Positions 48,419 through 58,609 of a DNA stretch of 64,000 bases are shown here, in pieces. How positions within the stretch are numbered: the stretch's first letter is position 1; the number at the start of each line of letters is the position of its first letter. A program made the position numbers and the translations under genes. The notes under the pieces were generated by a model, which was not told where the DNA came from, made no database searches, and saw nothing but the letters and a program-made list of their open reading frames with translations. The stretch is taken from positions 2,108,001-2,172,000 of the forward strand of contig JAKZHN010000001.1 of the NCBI GenBank assembly GCA_037179335.1, written 5' to 3'. The DNA comes from Cyclaneusma minus (lineage: Eukaryota; Ascomycota; Leotiomycetes; Marthamycetales; Marthamycetaceae).

Positions 48419-49239
48419 AGGAGGAGCTGGCGCGGCTGGTAAGTGGAAAGCATACTTCGTCTGTCGAGGGGGAGGGGGGGTGGGAGGCGTTATTCGGTAT
48501 CTTCGATGCAAATACATGAGGCTTCTGCTGGATGGTCATCTGGGCGGGCATGTTCGTGCTGTCTTGTTGGACTAGGGCAATTGGAATGGGAGCGAGCGCA
48601 TGGGTGGGAAACTGGGCGTCGAGGGGGAGGGATGGCGACTCTGCAAATTTGCTCGGACATTGGGTCGGGCTTGAGGGCTCCAGTGCTACCTTGCAGTTAG
48701 TTGCTATTTGCGCCCGGCAGCGACTCACTGGGCTCCGGAACGGTGAGTTGCGATGACTTGTCCTGCTTTCTTGCTTTCTCAATCATGAATTTCACCTTGA
48801 TAGTCTGAGTTGTGTAGCTCACTTGCGAAGGCTGAAGTGAGTGCTTGGCACAGGGTGTGCCGTTTGTCTGCTTGAGAGATGGTGAAACCCAGGTGATGGG
48901 AACAAGGGGTGTCAAGTCGAGCTCGACAAATCGAGGTGGGAAAAGAGAGTGCAACCACACAATGTGCAGCAAATCGATTGTGCTTCTTTCCTTGAAGTTC
49001 CATCGGGGTTTCAAAACAAGTGTTACTTTTCAGGGGCGTTGCAGACTCAGACCGTCAAGGAACAAAGCACTTCGTGAGTCCGTAACCCCTGCAACCAGAC
49101 CAGACTCAACAATCAACATTCAGCGAGCTGATTTAATTTCATGGACGAACTCATAAGATACCTCTACATCTAATTATCTATATCCTCCATCTCTAATAAC
49201 TAATTCTCTAAGTCTAATCACACTAACGCCTTCACCATC
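48419..49239. other. Intergenic region after TOR
   Basis: Between convergent genes. A minus-strand frame at 48697-49014 has protein-like composition (WLHSLFPPRFVELDLTPL, KFMIEKARKQDKSSQL) but no ATG start and no partner exon, so it is listed only as a possibility. Confidence 0.45.
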
Positions 49240-50253
49240 CTACAGCTCATCATCAGTATCCTCCTCCGCACTTTCATCATCAAAGAAAAGTTCCTCCTTG
49301 CCAACAACCTCCCACTCCTCACCCTCCCCTCCCACCACCTCATACTCGTCCAGCAGTCCCATCTCATCCAGCATACCCATTTCATCATCTTGCCCGAGGT
49401 GCCCACTCAACATCCTCACTTGCTCTTCCAAACTCGCCAGTTTCCTTCTCATCAATATCGTCTCTTTTGCTTCTGGACGCGCAGCTGCGGCGACTTGGAT
49501 TTGTTTCCTGATTTTCTGTGCAATTTGGGATAATTGTTGTACGTGTTCTTGGTTTTCCCAGTATTGCTGTGCGCCTGCTCGAGACGTGGGGAGGGTGGGG
49601 AGGGTGTGGAGTTTGTGGGTGCGGTGGCGTTGTGGTTCTGTTGGGAGGGGGAGGGGGATTGATCGGGGTTTGGGAGATTCGACTGTGCTTTTTGGATGTT
49701 GTGGTTTTGGTGGTCTCTGGGAATGCTGTGATTGCTGAGGCTTCCCAAATTCCTGGAAATTGTCGAACGGCCGGAACTTCTCGATCTTCTGTGCTTGTTG
49801 AGCCTTTTGACACTTCTGTAACTGCTGTGCTTGCTGCGACTGTCGAGACTTCTCCTCGTCGAGGATTTCTTGGGATAGTCTCTCAAGGCGTGCCTGTCGC
49901 TCGGCGACGTAGGTTCTTAGCTCTTGTGCCATAGCTGTGAAGATATCTGCTGAACTCGAAGGAGGGCTGTTGTTGTAGTTGGTTTTTGACGATCTCGGGG
50001 TGGGGCTTGTGGCTTCGGCGACGGTGTTGAAGGCGTGAGTGTTCTGAGTTGTGGGTGGGAGGTGGTTATCTGAGAGATGAGCTGGTAGTTGGGTATTTTC
50101 TGAGGCTTGTGAGGAGTGGGAGCTCTGGGTTGTGACAATGGGCTGGGGGTAGGAGCTTGAGACGGTAGGATAAGTTGGGGGTGGTATTGGGGACGGCCTT
50201 GAGGGCGGGACGGGGGAGTAGGAATGGTAGCGCCACATGGGAAGGAATTGCAT
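49240..50253 (-). CDS. Gln/Pro/Ser-rich coiled-coil protein, function unknown
   Basis: I start at the ATG at 50253 (MQFLPMWRYHSYSPVPP), giving 337 residues. The open frame extends upstream to 50433 but begins with GTG, and that part is low-complexity like a leader. The first 120 residues are Pro/Ser/Thr-rich and disordered. A Gln/Glu/Lys-rich helical part follows (ELRTYVAERQARLERLSQEI, then SQQAQQLQKCQKAQQAQK), then a Pro-rich linker. A second helical region comes next (REAG-like turns, then IRKQIQVAAAARPEAKETIL and LASLEEQVRMLSGHLG), and finally a very acidic end (DDESAEEDTDDEL). No known domain, signal peptide or membrane segment. The end is DDEL, but without a signal peptide it should not be read as an ER signal. 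Its place between TOR and array 3 gives no functional clue. Confidence 0.7.
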   Translation of the reverse strand: MQFLPMWRYHSYSPVPPSRPSPIPPPTYPTVSSSYPQPIVTTQSSHSSQASENTQLPAHLSDNHLPPTTQNTHAFNTVAEATSPTPRSSKTNYNNSPPSSSADIFTAMAQELRTYVAERQARLERLSQEILDEEKSRQSQQAQQLQKCQKAQQAQKIEKFRPFDNFQEFGKPQQSQHSQRPPKPQHPKSTVESPKPRSIPLPLPTEPQRHRTHKLHTLPTLPTSRAGAQQYWENQEHVQQLSQIAQKIRKQIQVAAAARPEAKETILMRRKLASLEEQVRMLSGHLGQDDEMGMLDEMGLLDEYEVVGGEGEEWEVVGKEELFFDDESAEEDTDDEL

Positions 50254-50753
50254 GGTGGAGGTGAGGATTCTGGCACGGTGGAGGAGGAGTGTATTGTTTG
50301 GCGATGGTTGAGATTTGATGGAGTGGCTGGTGTGTAGGGAGATGATGGAGGAGTGAAACGGGCTGAAGGTTGTTGACAGGAGATGGATGCTGTAAGTTTG
50401 CTTTCCTTTGCAGAGATGATGAAGGCGATGCACACAGTCTACTCAGGTTTGATTTCAGGCCAACTTGTACATTTCACACAAAGATACGACGAAGTTTGAA
50501 AGATGCATGATGTTTCTTTCGAGAAAGTTCTCGGATTTTCTAGGCCGCAATCCGACCTTTGTTGACGTTTCTAGAAGTCTTAGAGACTTGCTTTCTGAAT
50601 CAAGCAGTGTCTAAGAAACGAAGCTGTGAGAGACTGTAGTTGCTTTTCAAATGGGAAACGACATCCTTGCATTGGAAGATCCTCTATTCGGCTTCAGACT
50701 TTGTGCTTCTCCGAAAGAACTCAGGTACCTTATTAGGTGAAGCAAGACGCCCC
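50254..50753. other. Intergenic region between two minus-strand genes
   Basis: Leader and promoter of the Gln-rich gene, then the 3' flank of the next gene. No features recognised. Confidence 0.5.
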
Positions 50754-51468
50754 CTAAACCTCCCACTCAATGGCCATCAAACCCTTCCAAGCCATCTCGA
50801 CAGTGTCCTCCTCTCCCCTACCTCCCTCCCCGTTCCTGCATCCCGGAGCAATCTCACCAGGCTTGTCCACATTCCTGGGCAAGACCTGAAAGTGAGGGAC
50901 ATCTCCTTCACCGTTCCATTCCGGAAACTCATACCCATTCTGCTCTGCCCAAGCCTTGGTCATCTTCACCGCCAATTCTCCTCTCTGTTTCAAAGAGATG
51001 CCCCTTTCCTCCAGCGTCGTCGATAGCTCCAACTTTCTCTCCTTCACGTTGAACACCAGAGTCCTTCCATTCTTTCCAATCTGCTCCACAAGGTTTCGTG
51101 GAAGTTTGTCGAGAAACTGCGCTCTTTCGGCTCTTTCATGACGATCACGATGCGCGTCACAGCGAGCGCGCCGTGCCTGGCGGCGGAGAATGGTCTGGCG
51201 TCTGGCTGGAGTGAAGTTAGCAAATGTGAATGGTGAATTTGGATAGACGTGAGATGGAGAGGAATGAGGACTCACCTGATTGCATGGCCGCCGACTCGTT
51301 CTCTCCCTGCTCGAGCATTGTCTGCTCGTGGAGTTCTTGCAGGTTGACTGGCTCGGACGGAGGTGCCAAAGCCGCCAGATCAAAGTCTGGGATGGTGCTG
51401 GCTGAGCGGAATTGGCGCTTTGCGCCAAGAGCGCTGGGAAGGACAAGGTCGCAGTCGGAGTCCATCAT
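50754..51468 (-). CDS. ALMGLKL-family member 0 (divergent)
   Basis: Exons 51468-51276 and 51205-50754, joined in phase 1 by a 70-base GTGAGT intron ending TTTGCTAACTTCACTCCAG, give 214 residues. The intron end is almost the same as in the other members. Exon 1 starts MMDSDCDLVLPSALGAKRQF and is acidic. Exon 2 is basic (ARRQTILRRQARRARCDAH), then has LDKLPRNLVEQIGKNGRTL and ERGISLKQRGELAVKMTKAW, and ends TVEMAWKGLMAIEWEV, a diverged form of the family tail (VxxKALMGLKL). Probably functional, since both exons are clean. Function unknown; no signal peptide or recognised domain. Confidence 0.78.
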
Positions 51469-51794
51469 GAAGCACTTTGCGATGATGGTGGTCGATTGTG
51501 CAGTTGAAAGTGGAGGGTCTGCGGTGCAGAGCGGAAGTTGAGAATGAGTAATTTTGAGAAAGGATATATCACAGCCGTGACAACGATATATAAGCGACGT
51601 TCATGCAATATCACATAATTGAAGATGTGATATTACCTTAGTTACGTGGCTGCTGCCTGACCACTGGATGGTATCGCAGTCACCATGATAAACCATGCAG
51701 CCATAGGTGATTTAGAAAGTGATCTATGATAAAACAATACACGAGGAACGAAGTTGGCTTCAAAATGTTGTCAAGGAATTCAATTCTATGTGGC
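51469..51794. other. Intergenic region
   Basis: Promoter side of member 0. Nothing recognised. Confidence 0.45.
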
Positions 51795-52500
51795 CACTAC
51801 TTGCCCTCAACATTGAAATAGTCGAGAGGGGCTTGGGCTTGCTGACACCGGCCTTGAGTCTGAGCTTGGCAAGCGGACAGAGCAGCAGCTTGTTGAAGCC
51901 TGCCCTGAGCCTGCAATTGGCGAGCCGCAGCGGACAGAGCAGCGCCATGTCCACCCAGGCCTTGACACCCGGGTCCCGAGCCTTGGACGCCCGTACCTTC
52001 ACCAGCCGAAGCTTGAAGAAGACCCGGACCTACACGCCGTTGCTGAACCATTTGCTGGCTCTTCCAGACTTTTGCTTCACGCGGAGTCGACCCAGACCAT
52101 TGGCTACCCTAGAGTAGCCGGGGACGCGGACGGGCATGTCCTGATATGCGCGACCGATTTCTCCTGGACCGGTCATCTGGCGAAGGATGGCATAGACTGC
52201 GGTACGCATCGAGAAGATCAGGTCCACGAGATAGTGGCACCGGGCTGTGAAAGGCGAGTTAGCCAAGCGAAGTGGAAGAGGGGGATTGAGAGGAGTGTGG
52301 GAAAGCAGGGTAACTTACATTGAGAAGGCGAATACCCTACTGTCAATGTTCCTGCGCAACTTCGAAAGGTCTACCTCTCCCCCAATCGTTGGAGAAAACG
52401 ATTTGAATGGGGAAGGTGATGGCGTGGGTCGGGATGTCCTCGAGTTCAGATCGGGCGCGTTCCAGTCTGTTTTGGAGGGAGTTTCGGGCTTAGTGGTCTT
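51795..52500 (-). CDS. Possible small multi-exon gene, structure unresolved
   Basis: The minus strand has three coding-like segments. One (about 52500-52320) reads SFSPTIGGEVDLSKLRRNID and ends at a GTAAGT donor. The second begins at 52244 after a GGCTAACTCGCCTTTCACAG acceptor and reads CHYLVDLIFSMRTAVYAILR, then GEIGRAYQDMPVRVPGYSR. The third, in another frame, is Gln/Ala-rich (AAARQLQAQGRLQQAAALSA) and ends DYFNVEGK at 51797. A GTAGCC...GCCAG intron could link the last two in frame, but the first two do not join in phase with the obvious donor. The intron end matches the ALMGLKL family, so this may be a member with a replaced C-terminus or a decayed copy. No ATG was found. Confidence 0.4.
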
Positions 52501-52537
52501 AGTGGTGGCTGAAGTTCCAGTCCTCGTTGCAAGTGAA

Positions 52538-53250
52538 CTATTCCTCCAATTTGAGCCCCATGAGAGCCTTCACGGCGACGTCGTCATCTTCCTCCAGTTC
52601 CACTTCGTCCAGATCTATGGCGTCGCCATCGGCTTGCTGCTCGCCGGTGCCCTGGAGCACACCAGTCGACTTCAGGAATTCATCCAGTCTCTGCTCCCTG
52701 GCGGGAGACATTCGACCTTCCTCCTTGTTCTCGCTCGAATTGACGACGTGAATGGGACAGTGGGTGCGTGCGACTGGAGAGGACAGAGGTTAGCATAAGC
52801 GTAAGCCGGGGACTTCGCGAGGACTTGGAGGCGAGCACTTACCGACAAGTGCGCTCTGTCCAATGTGAACAGGTCCAAGACGGCTCTTCATGTCCTTCTC
52901 GCTCAGGGTCTTGGCCGTACACCGGACGCGGTTGTAGAGGCGGGCGATTTTCGTGGCCGTGGCACGCAAGTGGACGCCCGAAGGTCGTCGGAGCCGCTTG
53001 GGAGAGGAAGAGACAGTCTCTGGCACGGCCGATGAGTCAGCAGAGAAGAAACAAGCTTGAGATCTGAAGCCCAGACATGAGACGACAGCTTTGAGAACAG
53101 AGAAGGCCGGAGCTCACTGTTGAGGACACCGACAGGCTCGTCAAAAACGCGTTCAAGGCGCTTGTGAATGGCGCGTTTGCGGCCCTTCAAAGTGACTTCC
53201 GGGCTGATAGACGTTGAGATTGCTATAGCTTTTGGGTGTGTTGTAAGCAT
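52538..53250 (-). CDS. ALMGLKL-family member 1, intact
   Basis: Three exons, 53250-53118, 53019-52843 and 52773-52538, both introns in phase 1, give 181 residues. Exon 1 ends ...VFDEPVGVLN with the family's KGRK block (SPEVTLKGRKRAIHKRLE). Exon 2 is basic (SPKRLRRPSGVHLRATATKI, then LSEKDMKSRL). Exon 3 has SSENKEEGRMSPAREQRLDE and FLKSTGVLQGTGEQQ, then an acidic run and the tail EEDDDVAVKALMGLKLEE. The intron ends are GCTAACCTCTGTCCTCTCCAG and GTGCCAG. The start at 53250 is the only in-frame ATG, though the sister genes begin nearer AIAISTSISP. No signal peptide or known domain; role unknown. This is the best template for the family. Confidence 0.8.
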
Positions 53251-53650
53251 GTGGAGGCTCGGTCGGAGGAGGTGCGCAAAGCTTGAGCAGGTTTGCGGAA
53301 ATGGGTTTTGCAAAAGCAGGCGGTGTGTGTGAAAAAATGATTTAGCGGGTGCAAGAGAAGTGAATATTGAAAGCAAACAGCAGCGGTCACATCAAGCGCC
53401 TGTCGTTACCGGAGCATCATCTATCAGAATAACAACTTACGAATGAAGTTTGTTTCAAAACTTTGTTTGAAATTTGATCCTATCTAGTATTCACGCTGCC
53501 AATCTTCTAAGTTGACATCTCATTGTCACAAATTCTCCCAGTCACGGCTATGGTAGGGTGGAAAATAGGAGTGGGAGTACTAGATATATTGCTACTTGCC
53601 TCGGGGCAAGATTCGCCTCTTGGCGAAGCATCAGACAATTAGCAAGACAG
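53251..53650. other. Intergenic region between ALMGLKL members 1 and 2
   Basis: Leader of member 1 and 3' flank of member 2. Nothing else recognised. Confidence 0.5.
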
Positions 53651-54432
53651 CTAATTGGCCAGCTTCAGGCCCATCAACGCCTTTGCGACGATGTCATCGT
53701 CTTCCTCCATTCCGCCCGTACCCGCACCCATGCCCATGCCGAAGGGCTGAGGAGCAAATCCGTCCTGGGTCATGTCCACATCCATGTCGATATCCATGCC
53801 CATACCCACGTCAACATGTTTGCCCTCTTTGACCAACAGACCCTTCTCCTGAAGCATAAACTTCTCCTCAAGGTTCATCTGCAAAAATCGGTCAAGAGCC
53901 ATCTCTCGCTCCTTGCTCATACGAGCATCCTCCTTGTTCTTGTCCGATTCGACAACGCGAGCAGGGGTTTTGGTACGTGCAACTGGAGAAGCTGAGTTAG
54001 CGAAAGTGAATCTAGAGACTTCGGTCGTCTGGATTTCGAGGTGGGGACTCACGAGTGAGAGTGCTTCGTCCACAGAGCGCAGATCGGATGGAGTCCTCGA
54101 TTTCTTTCTTGGTAGGAGTGTTGGCCGTGTGTCAACGGAGACGGGCCCAGATGCGGGCGACACTCCTGATCGCGGGGCGCATCATCATAGGCTGTCGGCT
54201 TTTGGCGGGTGATACAACGGTATCTGAAGTGGTGGGTGGGTTAGCAAAGAACAAGCTTGACAGGGGCGCTCAAACCACAGCTTGACAATAGACATATTGA
54301 CAATAGACAGGGTCAGAGCTTACCGTGAGGGATGGCTCTTTTGATGGCCTTCTCAGCGCGGTGGCTGAAGCTCTTGAGCCTTTTCAGCAATTTGCGCCCC
54401 TTTTGCGGGGTGGCTTCCGATTTGATCGCCAT
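53651..54432 (-). pseudogene. ALMGLKL-family member 2 with an in-frame stop
   Basis: Three exons, 54432-54324, 54223-54053 and 53982-53651, both introns in phase 1, would give 203 residues. Codon 67 (54134-54132) is TGA where CGA is expected from the Arg-rich run (VARIWARLR-stop-HTANTPTKKEI). Exon 1 is MAIKSEATPQKGRKLLKRLK with a KAIKRAIPHG end. Exon 3 carries ESDKNKEDARMSKEREMALD, a Met/Asp/Gly-rich stretch (DVGMGMDIDMDVDMTQDGF) and the tail DDDIVAKALMGLKLAN. The intron ends, TTGCTAACCC...TTCAG and TCGCTAACTCAGCTTCTCCAG, are those of the family. Everything but the stop is intact, so it is a recent loss, a readthrough case, or a sequence error. Confidence 0.75.
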
Positions 54433-54858
54433 GTTGATGTGAGTTGACGTGCGAAGCTCGATCAGGCATGGGGAGAAAAAGGGAGAGAACTCTTCTGCAA
54501 AACCGGGTGGTGGATGTAAATAAAGCGATTTAGCGTGCTCGCTAAAAAGTGATATTAAAAAAGCACTAGCGATGGAGTTATTAACTATAAGAAATCCTGT
54601 CGTTGGCAAAAGCATTTATCGATTTAATAACTGCGTCTAAATACTATATCGTTGTCACGATTACCAAATACGTTATATTTCAAAGTCCAGTTCGCCAGTT
54701 CCTATATTTAGTTGCCTAACGTTCTCCCATTCAACTTCGAAAGTGTCGGGCCCGACGCCATTGTTTCCAGGGTTGGCGAAATGATAGAGGGTATTGAATA
54801 GAGACAGCCATCGATGGCATCTGCCGCAGCTTTGGTGAGCTCCAGGGTGGACTGCTCC
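54433..54858. other. Leader of member 2 and possible tail of member 3
   Basis: At 54899-54708 on the minus strand, RRALMGLKLEEQSTLELTK continues in a frame shifted from the member 3 exon, ending GRTLGN. See member 3. Confidence 0.5.
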
Positions 54859-55919
54859 TCAAGTTTGAGTCCCATCAAAGCCCTCCTTCTCCCCACCAAT
54901 CGTCAGCTGCAGACTATCCACCCTCTCCATAACCTCTCTCGTGCTGTCCTCCAAGTTCCTTTCCACCAGCAGGATCTTCTTCAATCTGGGTCCGTGCCTG
55001 TATTTGGGAGTCGTAACCCAGTCGGAGAGAACTGAGGTGAACTGAACGCCGTGAATGCGGAGAAGATGCATGATCGTCAAATCATCGTCGTCCTCCGCGT
55101 CCAAGTCCATCGCTTCGCCATCTCCCTGCTCGCCGGTGCCTCCAAGCACACCCCTCGACCACAAGATTTCAACCAATCTCTTTTTACGATCCTTAGAGAT
55201 CCGTGCTTCCTCCATGTTCTTGCTTGACTCAACTCCGACGGCGAGGCTCTTGGTGCCTACAATTGGAAAAGTTAGCAAAAGTGGGCTAAAAACTTAGTAT
55301 CACTCAGAAGGTTCAAGATGGGGACTTACCGCTGAGACGTCGTTTGCTAATAGACTTGAGGCGGCTTTTTACGTCCCTGAGACGCTTTAAATGCTCGTGG
55401 GGGGACGACTTGGTGATAGGGCTGGTCAATCGTGTGCGGAAACGGGCGACACTCTTAATCGTGGGTCGCATTATAAGTTGTCGACTTTTGGCGGGTAATA
55501 GGACGGCGGTACCTAGACCGGTGGCGGGTTAGCAAAGACCAAGTTGGATAGTTGGGAGCTCAAACAACAGCTTGATGATGGACAAGGTCAGAGCGTCAAG
55601 TTACCATGAGGACCGGCTCCTTTGACAGGCTTCTCAAAGCGGTGTGCGACACTCTTGGGATTTGCGCAGATGAGGGGCTTTCGAGTGCTCTCCAGCTCCA
55701 CGATGATCGCAGGGTTTCATCAACATCATGGTGCATCATAACGAAACCATGTGCCAGGGTGTTGTGGTCCATTGTGCAGGGGATAGTCTGATTGCGTTGT
55801 TAGCCAGGAGGTAAAGATTGGCGCAAGTCCAAAAGGGTAGCGGCCACGGTTCTCTTACCTTTGCAAGCCGCGAGGTATTTCGCCCAAACGTCCTTGGACG
55901 ATTGGTTTTCTTTCTCCAT
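54859..55919 (-). pseudogene. ALMGLKL-family member 3, altered at both ends
   Basis: Core exons 55512-55330 (183 bases) and 55256-54859 are clean family exons with phase-1 introns. They contain LLPAKSRQLIMRPTIKSVAR and ESSKNMEEARISKDRKKRLV. The 5' side ends at 55605 in SVAHRFEKPVKGAGPHG, matching the family's DEPV block, but its frame runs upstream into three nearby TGA codons (55728-55715). Beyond them the same frame reads YPLHNGPQHPGTWFRYDAP and splices (55788-55858, GTAAGA...ATCAG) to an ATG exon at 55919-55859 (MEKENQSSKDVWAKYLAACK). That N-terminus is unlike any sister gene, so the gene looks chimeric. At the 3' end the frame stops GFDGTQT, while the family tail ALMGLKLEE is present one frame over, a further frameshift. 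Probably dead. Confidence 0.65.
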
Positions 55920-56014
55920 GATTGCTGGGGTGTAGAAGTTTGGTTCGGAGAGAGAAGGTAAAGAAGCGCGACTGAGAGCTCAGGTCGCTTTGAAGAGGCC
56001 GGATGGGTGAGCAG

Positions 56015-56586
56015 TCAGAGCCTTGACATTGTTTGCCCGTTTTCCAGAGACATGGAGGCGCACGACTTCCGCGGGCTGGCTTCCAATTTGACCGACATTG
56101 TGCGATTCAGCAAAGTGTGTAGGTGTGCGAAGCTCGATCGGACGACCCTTTTGGCCATGGCACGTATTTGGATGCCCGTAGGTCTTTGGCGCTTGGTAGA
56201 TTGTTGGACGGTACCTGGCGGTGTGGTAGCCCAAGCTAGAGCAGGGTACGCATACCTCTTGAACAAAGATGGTCAAGGAAATGACTGGCCTGGCATGTCG
56301 ATGGACAGGTGTGACAGCAAGTGGAAGCTGGTCAACGCAGGCAGTTGAATGGAGGTCACGCGACTCTGGGCACGTGGATGGAGTCAGGGAAAGATGTGGT
56401 GAGCTGGAGCAGTTGTTTGGTCAGCCAACAAAGAACAAGCTTAAGAGCTGAGGGCTGAGACGACAGCTTTGAAAACATATAGGGGTGGAGCTTACTGGGG
56501 ACGGGCTCATCGGAGACGCGTCCCAGACGTTTAAACTTGTCTTGGAGCATTGCGCCTTTGCGGCCCTTTTTCGGGCTGATTGCCAT
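56015..56586 (-). CDS. ALMGLKL-family member 4, truncated
   Basis: Exons 56586-56496 and 56214-56015 give 96 residues. Exon 1 is a clear family exon (MAISPKKGRKGAMLQDKFKR with RVSDEPVP). Exon 2 (TVQQSTKRQRPTGIQIRAMA with KRVVRSSFAHLH) parallels exon 2 of member 1, but it reaches a stop at MSRL and no third exon with the ALMGLKL tail follows. The intron is 281 bases, about four times the usual, and contains the start of what looks like diverged intron 1 plus extra sequence. Likely a decayed copy, or a short form lacking the C-terminal half. Confidence 0.6.
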
Positions 56587-57317
56587 TATGACAGCTTCCA
56601 GATGTATTACAGACGGGTGGAGGTATGATGTGAGCAAGTGCATAAAGCTCATATGGGCTTGCGGAGAAGAAACGAGCGAGGTCGTGTGCGAATCCGGGAG
56701 TTAAGTGTAACGAAAAAAATTTAGCGCGCGCCAAGAAAGTGATATTTGAAAAAAAGAAAAAGAAAAACAGCAGCGGTCGCATCTATTCAGGATGGAAGAA
56801 ATCTGTCGTTGCTAAATATCTCTGATAAATTATGAGTCCTTCGAAATTTGAATAATGTCTGGAATCCATGTCCTCTTGGTCTAGTATTCTACTACCAAAG
56901 CCCGGATGAAGTCCGACTTCTCTACTGTTCTCGCAAGTGACGCTTATTTTAGCAGCTTTCAAATTTCTATCAATGATCCAAAGATACTAAAAGTTCATGA
57001 CATTCCCTCAAGAACTGACTTGATTGTTACTGATTGGAGGAGGCTATCTGTGGTCTGAGGTTTGGACAGCTTCCGGCTTTCTGGTGTATGCTAGGAACAC
57101 TGAAACTCCAGTCCACCGAGACACACCCAGACCGATCTGACATAAACCGATGCGAGGCCCGAAAGCCAAGCTGACCTGAAACAAATGCCATGAGACGGGA
57201 TGAGGAGGGACAACGGTGATAGCCATCAGAATCTTCCAGGAGTGTCAAGTCTGCAGTGCCACGATCTTGACTCGACTGCGCTAGATAGTGAAGGTCAAGC
57301 AATCAGCATTGAAGATG
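56587..57317. other. Intergenic region between ALMGLKL members 4 and 5
   Basis: 731 bases. Leader of member 4 and 3' flank of member 5; short ORFs only. Confidence 0.5.
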
Positions 57318-58576
57318 CTAGTTGCCTAGCTTGAGGTCCATCAGGCCCCTCATTACGACGTCGCCATCTTCTTCCTCGTCCATTTCCGCATCCATGTCCA
57401 ACTTGACATTCATCATGGCCTTTGTAATGAAATCCTCCTCTTTCTTAGCCGCATCCATGTCCACATCCTCCTTCAGCTGCATGCCGTGGGCCGCCAGAAA
57501 CTGATCAAGTCTCTGCTCCCTGTCAGGGGGAATGCGACTTGAGTCCTCCTTCGTCTCCTCCTCGGTCTCCCACAAGGTCTCCATCTTCATCTTCTTGATG
57601 ACCTTCTCCTTAGCCTCGTTCTTAGCCTCCATCTTAGCCACCCTCCTAGCCTGACGGTTCGCCTCCTGCTCCAGCTTCATGCCGTTCTTGATGTGCTCGA
57701 TTCGGCGTCGGAGGAACGTGATACGCTTGTTAAGACGCCCCAGATATTCGCTTCTCACTACCCTGGTGCGGTTCTTCTGGGCTTCTGTGGTGGAAGTCAA
57801 CAAGAGTGAAGCTGGAGGCATGGAAATATGGAGGCTTGGAGACTCGAGTTGGGAACTCACCAAGGAGAGCGTCACGATTGGTGGTGACAGCTTTCAGCTT
57901 ATCCTTGTAGTCCTGGAGCATTTGTGCTGGGGCCCTTTGAGGCCGGGCTGGCGATCCGGCTTCCATCTTGGTCTCGGTGGTGGCGTTGAATGCTGGGTGC
58001 TGAAGCAGGATATTGAGGTAGGCAGCTTCGGCGGCAGTAGCTCCGAGCCGAAAGGTGGTTGGACAGGCGGTTGAACCAGTGGTTGAACGAGTGTGAGAAC
58101 GGGCAGTTGGGTCTGAAACAGTGCCCGGACCTGGTGCGATGCAGAAGTTAGCAAATAGCAAGCTTGAGAGTTATTGGCCTTGCGACCATGAGACATCAGG
58201 GCAGAGACAACAGAGAGAACGGAGAGTGTGGATGCTCGCTGATGCGTCGCAAGACCAGCTTCAAGCAGGAGGGGTTTGAAGTAAGGAAAGCCAGGTGCAA
58301 CGTACTTGATGATTGAAGAGCTTGCGCGCTTGAGGACCCCGGTCTGGAAGAGCAACGCAGGAGGTTGTGGCCGGGGAGTGGAGAGGTAAAAGGTAGAATC
58401 AGATGCTGACGCTTTCGATTTTTGCGATAGTAGAAGGAAGTGGTTGGATTTGTGGAGTTCTGTGTGGGGTGATTGCTGTCGTCGTTCGTTTCGAAGTCGT
58501 AGACAGTGGTTGTTGGTACATTCATTCTTGTCGCGGTCGCTGCCATGACTCCGTTGTCAGCCGGTATCGTGAACAA
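57318..58576 (-). CDS. ALMGLKL-family member 5, longest member
   Basis: Three exons, 58576-58306, 58130-57861 and 57784-57318, both introns in phase 1, give 335 residues (325 if the ATG at 58546 is used, MAATATRMNVPTTTVYDF). Exon 1 is Ser/Thr/Asn-rich with a basic patch (YYRKNRKRQHL) and has replaced the KGRK block. Exon 2 has PARPQRAPAQMLQDYKDKLK, matching the LQDKFKRL block of member 4. Exon 3 is a long basic coiled coil (LNKRITFLRRRIEHIKNGMK, ARRVAKMEAKNEAKEKVIKK), then PPDREQRLDQFLAAHGMQLK, an acidic part and the tail DGDVVMRGLMDLKLGN. The intron 1 end, TTGCTAACTTCTGCATCGCACCAG, is typical; its donor is GTACGT. Looks intact; function unknown. Confidence 0.75.
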
Positions 58577-58609
58577 TCCCGGATAGGCTACGGATGGAAG
58601 TGTTCTGAA

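Noticed and set aside
49240..50253. ER retention signal DDEL on the Gln-rich protein
   Set aside because: No signal peptide; the sequence is the end of a long acidic tail.
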